Source of the DNA: Clostridia bacterium | Lineage (GTDB): Bacteria > Bacillota_A > Clostridia > Christensenellales > Aristaeellaceae | NCBI GenBank assembly: GCA_025997215.1 | Contig: BNUH01000043.1 | Coordinates: 1-22,677, forward strand | Direction of reading: 5' to 3' | Length of the DNA: 22,677 bases | Shown: positions 14,773 through 20,702 of the stretch, piece after piece | Layout: each line of letters opens with the position of its first letter | How positions within the stretch are numbered: position 1 is the stretch's first letter | Position numbers and translations under genes: made by a program | Notes under the pieces: model-generated | Database searches by the model: none | Seen by the model: only the letters and a program-made list of their open reading frames with translations | Told to the model about the DNA's origin: nothing

Positions 14773-15012
14773 ATGTGTTCTTTGGATGCACTAAAGAAAC
14801 GGCTGGGTATTACGTCTGACAATGACGATCACGTGTTGATCCGCTGTATCGAAAGCGCAACAGCAATCGTTCGCGGACAATTTGAGGATATACCTGAAAC
14901 AAATAATAATTCGATACTCCAGGTGGCCGCTCTACTCTACCAGCGGCGCGCGATGTACTGTAGTGCTGAGCCACAAGAAGAATTGTTGTTAGGGAGTGAA
15001 CGCGGTGCCTAA
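14773..15012 (+). CDS. Second head-tail connector-like protein
   Basis: A 79-residue protein starting at ATG 14773 with AGAGGTTG upstream; the frame is open to 14725 but that part overlaps the previous gene. The sequence LDALKKRLGITSDNDDHVLI, then IESATAIVRGQFEDIP and QVAALLYQRRA, parallels the previous protein helix for helix (LDGLKLRL, LDSAADFI, VRVAAIMFRRR). This suggests tandem duplication within the gp6-like family. It overlaps the HNH gene by 8 bases. The exact role is uncertain, as for its neighbour. Confidence 0.55.
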   Translation: MCSLDALKKRLGITSDNDDHVLIRCIESATAIVRGQFEDIPETNNNSILQVAALLYQRRAMYCSAEPQEELLLGSERGA

Positions 15013-15352
15013 CAAACCGAAACACCCATGCAATTACCCAGGTTGCCCAGCGCTGACACACGATCGTTTCTGCGACACCCATGCAGTAACGAACGCGCGG
15101 CAGTATGAGCAGTATAACCGTTCTCCCGATACATGGAAGCTATACGGTAGGACGTGGCGCGCGGTACGCAAGCGGTTCCTGATCGAACACTCGTTATGCG
15201 AAGAGTGCGAGCGGAGAGGGCGGTTGGCACCAGCACATGAGGTTCATCACAAGATCCCGCTGCGCGATGGCGGTACCCATGATCCGATGAACCTCGCTGC
15301 GTTATGTAAACCGTGTCACAGTGCGATTACGATTCGGGAGTCACGATTGTAA
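15005..15352 (+). CDS. Phage HNH endonuclease (packaging type)
   Basis: A 115-residue HNH enzyme of the kind encoded just before terminase in HK97-like phages. It opens with PNKPKHPCNYPGCPALTHDR and a zinc-like set of cysteines (C9, C14, C23 and later C65, C68, C101, C104). The active site is VHHKIPL (H81-H82), N96 and H105 of CKPCHSAI. GTG 15005 is favoured: it gives the family's usual MPN...KPC-YPGC beginning and is 9 nt from AGGGAG; GTG 14996 is too close. In related phages this nuclease works with terminase at the cos site, which fits the G-rich element found downstream, now separated by a toxin-antitoxin module. Confidence 0.92.
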   Translation: MPNKPKHPCNYPGCPALTHDRFCDTHAVTNARQYEQYNRSPDTWKLYGRTWRAVRKRFLIEHSLCEECERRGRLAPAHEVHHKIPLRDGGTHDPMNLAALCKPCHSAITIRESRL

Positions 15353-15364
15353 TGATTGTGTCGA

Positions 15365-15814
15365 TCAAACCTCTGAGTTGACGTCTGTCTCCAAGGCAAT
15401 CTCAGCAAGCCGCTTGACAAAAACATCAGGATGGATTGAGGTCACTGGTGAATTGACATAGTCTTTCTCGTTGCGAGTAACGATACAATCTACTTTATGC
15501 CGTTTTGCGCATTGAGCTAAAACGGCGTCCTCATAATCATGCATCGATAGATCGAAAGCTAAATCGCAGTCGGATGCGGTTACATCCAGCACAGGCAGCA
15601 GCATGATTATCTTGCGCACGGCTTCTCTCGTATTGTTACGATCTTTGAGATGCCGGCGCAGTAAGTAATAAATATCTGTGACACTCGTTGCTGTAACGTG
15701 AGCGTCAATCTTATGCTCCGCCGCTAGCAGGATGATATCCTGCGCCGCGCGATTAAACGGTTCACGATTTTCCAACGCGTCTATCACGATGTTCGTATCA
15801 AGTAAGACGTTCAT
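15365..15814 (-). CDS. PIN-domain toxin (VapC-like ribonuclease)
   Basis: A 149-residue PIN protein. It starts with MNVLLDTNIVIDAL, giving the acidic residues D6 and D12; the central HDYEDAVLA gives E95 and D96; the C-terminal IVTRNEKDY gives D118. These are the metal-binding positions of PIN ribonucleases of the PIN_3/COG1569 type. The gene overlaps the upstream Phd-like antitoxin by 17 bases, the classical arrangement of a toxin-antitoxin pair. It runs opposite to the surrounding phage genes, so it is an insertion or a moron gene pair. The target RNA is unknown. Confidence 0.85.
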   Translation of the reverse strand: MNVLLDTNIVIDALENREPFNRAAQDIILLAAEHKIDAHVTATSVTDIYYLLRRHLKDRNNTREAVRKIIMLLPVLDVTASDCDLAFDLSMHDYEDAVLAQCAKRHKVDCIVTRNEKDYVNSPVTSIHPDVFVKRLAEIALETDVNSEV

Positions 15815-16028
15815 GCCGCGCGAGACGCTCCTCTCTCACTTGATTGAGCGAGACACCGTCGTTTGGAATGATTCCAAATAGCGACTTAGCCATGGATACG
15901 CGGTCATCTTCGCAGTTGGATACCTTTGCGATGCACTTACCGTTCTTTGTGATAAAGACTTCTTGCATTGCAACCATTGCAAGATACTTACCCATGTTGT
16001 TCTTGAACTCCGTGGCGGTAACCTGCAT
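15798..16028 (-). CDS. Phd/YefM-like antitoxin
   Basis: A 76-residue antitoxin: MQVTATEFKNNMGKYLAMV followed by EVFITKNGKCIAKVSN, the standard Phd/YefM DNA-binding N-terminal fold, then a polar C-terminal toxin-binding tail ending in RLARHERLT. The ribosome binding site on the minus strand is AAGGGGGAA (16034-16042). The gene is first in a two-gene operon with the PIN toxin. Antitoxins of this fold usually repress their own promoter, and paired operator-like repeats lie at the promoter described next. Confidence 0.87.
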   Translation of the reverse strand: MQVTATEFKNNMGKYLAMVAMQEVFITKNGKCIAKVSNCEDDRVSMAKSLFGIIPNDGVSLNQVREERLARHERLT

Positions 16029-16069
16029 GCCGATTCCCCCTTACCATATCGATAGACATAGCTTATTTT

Positions 16070-16115
16070 AGTATAGCTGAATCGAACGGTTTATTCAAGG
16101 TTAATCGAACGGTTT
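16070..16115 (-). promoter_or_regulatory. Toxin-antitoxin promoter with two operator-like repeats
   Basis: On the minus strand TTGAAT (16098-16093) and TATACT (16075-16070) form a promoter with an exact 17-nt spacer, each hexamer matching consensus well. A 13-bp direct repeat AATCGAACGGTTT (plus strand) lies at 16080-16092, filling the spacer, and at 16103-16115, just upstream of the -35. The 23-bp period places both on about the same face of the helix, as expected for cooperative autorepression by the antitoxin. Confidence 0.75.
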
Positions 16116-16212
16116 GTTTTTTTTGGGGGTAGGGGTGGGGGTATCAGATCTCCAGAAACTTCCAATCCGGACAACGCGTCGGCGTCGCGCATGTGAAAAC
16201 GCCGATTCAAAC
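16116..16212 (+). other. Candidate phage cos/packaging-site region, left half
   Basis: A G-rich tract (GGGGGTAGGGGTGGGGGTATC, 16125-16145 approx.) is followed by AGATCTCCAGAAACTTCCAATC. I recall a similar G-tract followed by GGTATCAAATCTC between the HNH and terminase small subunit genes of related prophages, where cos is expected. The element would continue at 18107 on the other side of the IS110 insertion. No coding sequence is convincing here. Assignment as cos is inference. Confidence 0.4.
16209..16212. repeat. IS110 border, right-end side (shared core AAAC)
   Basis: Plus-strand CGATTCAAAC (16203-16212) is phage target sequence up to and including the core. It is identical to the right target guide of the bridge RNA (minus strand at 17980-17971). 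ACCTGCT (16211-16217) is core plus element end and is identical to the left donor guide region. Confidence 0.75.
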
Positions 16213-16258
16213 CTGCTATTAAAGGTCAAGCGGAAATTGATGGAAAGGAACGCTAATA

Positions 16259-16276
16259 TCGCTCCTACGGGAGCGA
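16259..16276. other. UACG-capped hairpin in the IS110 right end
   Basis: TCGCTCC (16259-16265) pairs with GGAGCGA (16270-16276) around TACG, a UNCG-type tetraloop closed by C-G and thus very stable as RNA of the plus strand. Its role is unknown. Confidence 0.5.
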
Positions 16277-16337
16277 GAGTTTATCGCTTCTACGCCTGCC
16301 GGTTTGTTCCCGTTGCATAATGAGAATAAATAGAAAC

Positions 16338-16361
16338 GGGGTAAGCATAATTACTTACCCC
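16338..16361. other. Hairpin in the IS110 right end
   Basis: GGGGTAAG (16338-16345) pairs perfectly with CTTACCCC (16354-16361) over an 8-nt loop. It may stop transcription entering or leaving the element; no clear T-run follows on either strand. Confidence 0.4.
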
Positions 16362-16546
16362 AAACCGACTAGGCGGCTGAGCGCGCTCGGGTCGCTCTCC
16401 AGCGTTTCCCTATCCTCGCGCAGCAACCTTAGTATGTGTGTTTAAGATAATGCGTATGCTGAAAATTCTGAAAGGGGATTGAAAATGAATTGTGTATAAT
16501 ATATAGCAAAGCTAAGCGGCACATATATCGTTTTTACCACTTTAGC

Positions 16547-16564
16547 GGATGGCATTAGCCATCC
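16547..16564 (-). terminator. Hairpin downstream of the IS110 transposase
   Basis: GGATGGC (16547-16553) and GCCATCC (16558-16564) form a perfect 7-bp stem with a 4-nt loop, 33 bases after the transposase stop on its strand. The sequence after it has no strong T-run, so it is a weak terminator or a mRNA-stabilising hairpin. Confidence 0.45.
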
Positions 16565-16596
16565 TTATCGCCTACAACGCTGTGAGTAGGGATTAA

Positions 16597-17823
16597 TTAA
16601 GCTTCAGCCTTAACCTCAACCTCCAGTTGTTCTAGGTACTCCTTGACACGTGCATAGTAAATGCGTAAGAATTTCGTACATCCCGCGGTCATATAGCAGT
16701 AGTAATTTTTACCCTCAGCGCGTTTCCGGTCAAGGAAGTTAAAGACCGGATCATCTGCGTTTCCACGTTGCAGTTGACCGATCATTACTTGAAATAGAGT
16801 CCTTCGCAAGTGTGGTGACCCTTTCTTGCTTACAGAGCGGGATTTGGCCTCAAATTTCCCAGATTGGAATGGAGGGCTTTCAAGACCCGCATAGCACACC
16901 AGCGACCCTTTCTTATTAAAGCGCCGGATGTTACCGATCTCAGCCATCAACTGTGGTCCCAATAGCTCGCCAACTCCTTGCATGCCCATTACTATGGGAT
17001 ATTCGGGCAACTGTTCCGCGATAGATTTCATATGTTCGGCAAACGCGGCTTTGCTTTCCGACACAGCGTTCAGCTGTTTGATAGCGTGTTGGATCAGAAA
17101 CTGGGTCGTATCATCTTTAGGCAGAAGACAAGGGTGACCACAAGCGGCCATATAGATGTCCTCGGCTTTACTCTTTTTGTAGCTATAATGGTTCGCTTTG
17201 CACCACGCTAGGTAGCGTTCGTCAAACTCACCTGGGCTTCCGTTGCGCACGCACTCACAGTGCCAGAATTCCATAGCGAAATCATGCCATTTCTCATGGC
17301 CGTCGCTTTTTCGAGGTCCTGATGTAAATAGATCCGATACTCCCGGAAATGTTTGTTCGACCAGGATCTTGAAGTTGTTAATCAGCATTGCACGCAGACT
17401 ACTGTACTTCCAGTACTGACGCGTTACCAGTTTTAATTGCTTGCGAAGATCCTCCTCTGGCAACCAGCGGCGTAGTTTGAGCCACTTATCCAGACCATAG
17501 TTGGCGATCTTAAGAGCATCTTTTGGATCTGTCTTGATCCTGCGTATGGTGTCATTGTTGTAGTCGTGAATGAGCTTTGAATGCACGATACTAACAAACA
17601 TCCCAGCCTCGTGTAACGCTGCTGCAATCGGATAGAAATACATACTCGTGTACTCCATGACTACCTTGGTTTCGCCCGATAAAGTGCCCAACCTTTCCAC
17701 CAGTCTTGTGATTGCGTCAGTGGTATGTGCAACCTCGTACGGTGAGATCACAACTTTACCTAACGGCTGCACGGCTGCTGCAGTGCTTTTACCTTTTGAT
17801 ACGTCAATGCCAACCACGTTCAT
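16597..17823 (-). CDS. IS110-family transposase (bridge-RNA-guided recombinase)
   Basis: A 408-residue protein. The N-terminal RuvC-like DEDD domain shows D7 (VGIDVSKGKS), E57 (VMEYTS), D99 and D102 (KTDPKDA). A helical coiled part follows. The C-terminal Transposase_20 domain begins at MQGVGELLGPQLMAEIGNIR (281-300) and holds YAGLESPPFQSGKF with S321, the likely catalytic serine, then KKGSPHLRR. All catalytic residues are present, so it should be active. The start ATG 17823 has GGAGGGAAC upstream on the minus strand; the 10 extra upstream codons are non-coding. The bridge RNA lies upstream of the gene, as in the IS110 subgroup rather than IS1111. Confidence 0.95.
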   Translation of the reverse strand: MNVVGIDVSKGKSTAAAVQPLGKVVISPYEVAHTTDAITRLVERLGTLSGETKVVMEYTSMYFYPIAAALHEAGMFVSIVHSKLIHDYNNDTIRRIKTDPKDALKIANYGLDKWLKLRRWLPEEDLRKQLKLVTRQYWKYSSLRAMLINNFKILVEQTFPGVSDLFTSGPRKSDGHEKWHDFAMEFWHCECVRNGSPGEFDERYLAWCKANHYSYKKSKAEDIYMAACGHPCLLPKDDTTQFLIQHAIKQLNAVSESKAAFAEHMKSIAEQLPEYPIVMGMQGVGELLGPQLMAEIGNIRRFNKKGSLVCYAGLESPPFQSGKFEAKSRSVSKKGSPHLRRTLFQVMIGQLQRGNADDPVFNFLDRKRAEGKNYYCYMTAGCTKFLRIYYARVKEYLEQLEVEVKAEA

Positions 17824-17879
17824 CTTGTTCCCTCCTAAGATTGATTGTCGCAATCGGCTGCCACCGTGTTTCTTGTTGC

Positions 17880-18088
17880 CTATTCAATTTGCTGGGTTAC
17901 TCGAACGCAGGGCAGTGCCCTATGGTTCCACCTGCTGAATACGAACGCCGCAATAAGAGGGTGGCTGGCAGTTTGAATCGCGGACGCTTATGTCCAACAC
18001 CCGTATACGCCAGGCCAATTGCCCTCTTATTATGGCTTAGGCTTGTAAAATGAATCAGCGCACGGCTGGATGTCGCGTTCTGTTTCAC
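17880..18088 (-). ncRNA. Candidate IS110 bridge RNA with readable target and donor guides
   Basis: Minus-strand folding shows two internal-loop hairpins. Target loop: closing stem AATAAGAGGG/CCCTCTTATT (10 bp; 18031-18022 with 17961-17952), an inner stem with one bulge, guide GGGTGTT (18002-17996), apical GGAC/GTCC, and guide CGATTCAAAC (17980-17971). Donor loop: stem TATTCA/TGAATA (17941-17936 with 17886-17881), guide AGCAGGT (17936-17930), apical AGGGC-ACT-GCCCT (17921-17909), and guide AGCAAA (17893-17888). The target guides equal the flanks at 18110-18104 (minus) and 16203-16212 (plus); the donor guides match the element's ends. The 5' and 3' boundaries are estimates from the promoter and fold. 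Confidence 0.85.
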
Positions 18089-18094
18089 TGATAT

Positions 18095-18100
18095 ATAGTA
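18095..18100 (-). promoter_or_regulatory. -10 half of a promoter completed only in the IS110 circle
   Basis: TACTAT (18100-18095, minus strand) lies at the left end. TTGACC (16229-16224, minus strand) lies near the right end. When the ends join at the core in a circular intermediate, the two are exactly 17 nt apart. This is the junction-promoter arrangement known for IS110-type elements and would drive the bridge RNA and transposase. Confidence 0.75.
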
Positions 18101-18145
18101 GCAAACACCCCATTAACCCCAGCCCCCGACTAGGAGATGAGTTTT

Positions 18146-18601
18146 ATGGCTAAAGACGGCACCAATCGAGGCGGTCGGCGAGTAAAAGCGGGCACGAAAC
18201 CAGCCACTCTGGTTGATAAGCTCGCCTCTGGTAAATCTGCAAAGGCGCTCAAGCCATACTCGTTTCAGCCTGATACATTACCCGAAGCAGACGATTTGTC
18301 CGATGCCGCTGATCTTATCGGCACAGATATGCCGCCACCAAGCGAATATCTGTCTGCACGCCAAAAGGACGGTAAGCCGCTAGGTGCGGACGCATTGTAT
18401 GCTGAAACTTGGCAGTGGCTGAAGGAACGTGGTTGCGAAAAGTTCCTCAGTCCCAGGCTCATTGAAGCGTACTCGCAGGCGTTTGCTCGTTACATCCAAT
18501 CAGCTGCGGGTCCGCCTTCGACGAAAGTACCAGCTGGGTTAATGAGAATCACATCTTCGCTCGGCAAGTCGAAGTCCTCAAAACATGGCATACCGGACTG
18601 A
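18146..18601 (+). pseudogene. Terminase small subunit (P27-like), truncated by a chimeric join
   Basis: I chose ATG 18146, 9 nt after AGGAG (18132-18136); ATG 18137 is too close. The start MAKDGTNRGGRRVKAG and the motifs DMPPPSEYLSARQKDG and TWQWLKERGCEKFLSPRLI, ending ARYIQ at about residue 117, are typical of the phage terminase small subunit that binds the packaging site. After ARYIQ the expected C-terminal part is missing; the frame runs 33 unrelated codons (antisense to nothing known, but overlapping metK sequence in another frame) to TGA. So about a third or more of the protein is lost and packaging should fail. The IS110 element lies 40 bases upstream. Confidence 0.85.
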
Positions 18602-19026
18602 CCGGACGCAAGCTCATGTGTGACACTTACGGTGGCCTCGCCCGTCATGGCGGCGGCGCGCTAAGCGGTAAGGATCCAACCAAGGTCGACCGTACCGGCG
18701 CGTACATGGCGAGGCATATCGCTAAGGCTATCGTGATGGCTAAGCTCGCCCATCGGTGTGAAGTGGCGTTGTCATACGCCATTGGAAAGGCATGTCCTGT
18801 TGCCGTTGATGTAACTACGTTCGGTACAGGCACTGTTCCCGACGATAACCTTCGCCAGGCGATTCTTTCCGTATTCGATTTGCGTCCGGCGGCTGTCATA
18901 GACCGCTTTCACCTGCGAAAATTCGACTACGCCAAGACCGCTGAAAACGGACACTTCACGTGCCATGATTACCCATGGGAGCGAGTAGACGAAACAACGA
19001 TGTCGGCGCTATGGAGGTGTGTATGA
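18513..19026 (+). pseudogene. metK: C-terminal half of phage-type S-adenosylmethionine synthetase
   Basis: From about 18513 the frame (different from the terminase frame) reads FDESTSWVN, then a degenerate stretch, then clear Met[65 protein letters not shown] and DYPWERVD. MetK makes S-adenosylmethionine from ATP and methionine. The N-terminal half with the ATP loop is absent, and the segment between VN and TGL does not match the family, so the product is dead. Phage metK genes, usually near a DNA methylase and terminase, have the LMCDTYGGL variant seen here, so I take this as a phage gene and not the host copy. It stops at TGA 19024-19026. Confidence 0.85.
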
Positions 19027-19143
19027 CCACAACTGAGCGACGCTGACTTCGACAGATTTGTGGCGCAATACATGGCCGACGGTGGTCAGGCTATGAAGGA
19101 TGAGATGAACGCGTGGGCGAAGGAAAACCCGTTCGCGTTCTAG
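19027..19143 (+). pseudogene. Short C-terminal fragment, possibly of an ABC solute-binding protein
   Basis: Directly after the metK stop and in the same frame comes PQLSDADFDRFVAQYM, then ADGGQAMKDEMNAWAKENP and a stop at 19141-19143. The pattern 'FD-x-FV-x-x-Y-x-x-x-GG-x-x-x-x-x-E-x-N-x-W' resembles the end of LplA/YtcQ-type sugar-binding proteins. It has no start codon or ribosome binding site, and a terminator follows at 19160. I infer that a deletion fused prophage DNA to the last bases of a host gene. Identity is tentative. Confidence 0.4.
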
Positions 19144-19159
19144 ACTGTGACGACCAAGA

Positions 19160-19190
19160 GGGAGGCGTTTCGCGCCTCCCTTATACTTTG
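19160..19190 (+). terminator. Intrinsic terminator at the prophage/host border
   Basis: GGGAGGCG (19160-19167) pairs perfectly with CGCCTCCC (19173-19180) over a 5-nt loop, followed by TTATACTTT. It probably served the gene whose 3' fragment lies just before it and may also protect the convergent minus-strand operon. Confidence 0.75.
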
Positions 19191-19299
19191 AATTGATACT
19201 ACTTCATTAATAGGCAGGGCTAACGATGCATACGATCCCATTCGACATAAACATAATGATTGTATCAGCGCAACCCTTGTAAAAAACTACGTCTATCCA

Positions 19300-20688
19300 T
19301 CAGGCTTTCGTCATTGTTAAAGAAGGCTCCTTTTGAGGTAAGTAGGCGCCATTCACACGCAGGGTTTCTACCAAAGTTTTAGTGTTCAGGTTATTGGCTT
19401 TTTGCCCTGTTTGGATTGACTGCACCGCAGCGCTCCCGGCTGCCTGACCCATCATACCACACGCAGGCATTACACGAATCGATCCGTGCACCATAACATC
19501 GCTTGAATTACAACGCCCCGCCGTCCACAAATTTCGGAACCCTTTGGGCACAATTATGGAATATGGTATACCAAAACACTCACCATGTCCCAATATCGCC
19601 GTTTTAGTCTTCTCTTCCATCATGCGGTCATAGGCCTCGCGCGAGCAATCATACATGTGGATATCAACGAACTTGTTAAACACCCCTATCTGATCCAGAA
19701 ACTGACGACGTGCGATGTAGTCCGCGAAAGTCAACTCATACTCACCCACGATGCGGCGAGACTCACGCACACCCATCAATGGCGCGGTCGATACCAGCTC
19801 CAGATTCTCACAATTAGCGAAATATTTCTTCAGGAATGCCTCATACTGGCGCGCGGTACGCCGACCTGTCGCCATACCATCTGACAACGAACGGACGCTT
19901 GTAGAGATTAAGTCAAATATATGTCCGCCATTCATGTAACCCGTTGTTTCGCCATGATTCCACAACCCCACGAATAGCCGATCGCATTGTTCAAAATTGC
20001 CTAACGCGAACTCCTCTTCCAGTTTCTTCACACCTTCAAGCGATTGACTGCCGAACGCGGGCTCTTTCGACCAATCGACGCCCGCGAACAACGCGCATAG
20101 CGTCGCCGGCATGGCATGCGGCGTATCCCGCCCGGCTTCTCGATACTCGGCGCCAGCCAGCTGCGATAATACGGCGTCGCCAGTCGCATCGATGAATGTC
20201 TTTGCCTTTATATATTTATAGCCTTCTATGCTGTTGGTTACGATACCGCGCACCTCGCCAGATTGTGCCGACGAATCAGCGTCTATTACCTTCGTGAAGA
20301 AACGTACCTCAACTCCTGCGGACGCCGCCATTTCATCCAGCACCAGTTTCAGCCCTTCCACCCGAAACCCCGACCATTTGTGGTAATGCTTCCGCCAGCT
20401 ATCCGGATCAATGCCTGGTACCATAAACCCACGGCTGTAAAGCGTCTCGACCAGCTCGCGAATAAACCCGCCAACCAATGATTTTTCACCGTCAGCCATC
20501 GGGTCGAACGCCGCCACATACCCTGACGTACCCATTCCACCCAGGCAGCCCATCGCCTCAACAAGCAGAACCTTTGCACCTAACCGCGCGGCGCATATCG
20601 CAGCAGCGGAACCTGCAGGTCCTCCACCCGCGACTACCACATCCCAACCATCCTCGACAGGTATATCACGCACCAGCTGATAAGTCAT
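19300..20688 (-). CDS. FAD-dependent oxidoreductase (FAD_oxidored family)
   Basis: A 462-residue protein with an N-terminal Rossmann FAD site VVVAGGGPAGSAAA (GGGPAG at 21-26) and the acidic E44 at the end of the second strand (VLLVEAMG), followed by CLGGMGTSG, typical of FAD_oxidored (PF12831) proteins. A second conserved dinucleotide-fold block FIDATGDAVLSQLAG lies near 170, and the C-terminal block WTAGRCNSSDVM near 410. The substrate is unknown; relatives are found in sugar or polyol catabolic clusters. ATG 20688 is preceded by GAGGAGG at 9 nt; the ATG 18 bases earlier is less favoured. It lies 14 bases after the second permease gene, so it is in the same operon. Confidence 0.85.
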   Translation of the reverse strand: MTYQLVRDIPVEDGWDVVVAGGGPAGSAAAICAARLGAKVLLVEAMGCLGGMGTSGYVAAFDPMADGEKSLVGGFIRELVETLYSRGFMVPGIDPDSWRKHYHKWSGFRVEGLKLVLDEMAASAGVEVRFFTKVIDADSSAQSGEVRGIVTNSIEGYKYIKAKTFIDATGDAVLSQLAGAEYREAGRDTPHAMPATLCALFAGVDWSKEPAFGSQSLEGVKKLEEEFALGNFEQCDRLFVGLWNHGETTGYMNGGHIFDLISTSVRSLSDGMATGRRTARQYEAFLKKYFANCENLELVSTAPLMGVRESRRIVGEYELTFADYIARRQFLDQIGVFNKFVDIHMYDCSREAYDRMMEEKTKTAILGHGECFGIPYSIIVPKGFRNLWTAGRCNSSDVMVHGSIRVMPACGMMGQAAGSAAVQSIQTGQKANNLNTKTLVETLRVNGAYLPQKEPSLTMTKA

Positions 20689-20702
20689 AATGTTTAACCT
20701 CC

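Larger units (their letters stand above)
16213..18106 (-). mobile_element. Complete IS110-family insertion sequence
   Basis: The element is about 1.89 kb, with a 384-bp non-coding right end (16213-16596), a transposase gene and a 283-bp left end (17824-18106) carrying a bridge RNA. The ends were set by guide matching: the plus strand reads ...CGATTC-AAAC at the left border and AAAC-ACCC... at the right, so the recombination core lies in AAAC (GTTT on the minus strand), present once at each border (16209-16212 and 18103-18106). No terminal inverted repeats and no longer target duplication are present, as usual for IS110. It splits the region between the HNH/cos-like sequence and the terminase small subunit gene. 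Confidence 0.85.

Noticed and set aside
16114..16320. 68-codon ORF across the cos-like region
   Set aside because: It crosses the IS110 border, begins in a T/G homopolymer region and resembles nothing.
16365..18134. CCGACTAGG direct repeat (16365-16373 and 18126-18134) as IS110 borders
   Set aside because: A 9-bp match is expected by chance over this distance, and the guide matches place the borders at 16212/16213 and 18106/18107 instead.
18616..19026. Functional host metK
   Set aside because: The N-terminal half is absent, it adjoins a truncated terminase gene, and the LMCDTYGGL variant resembles phage copies.
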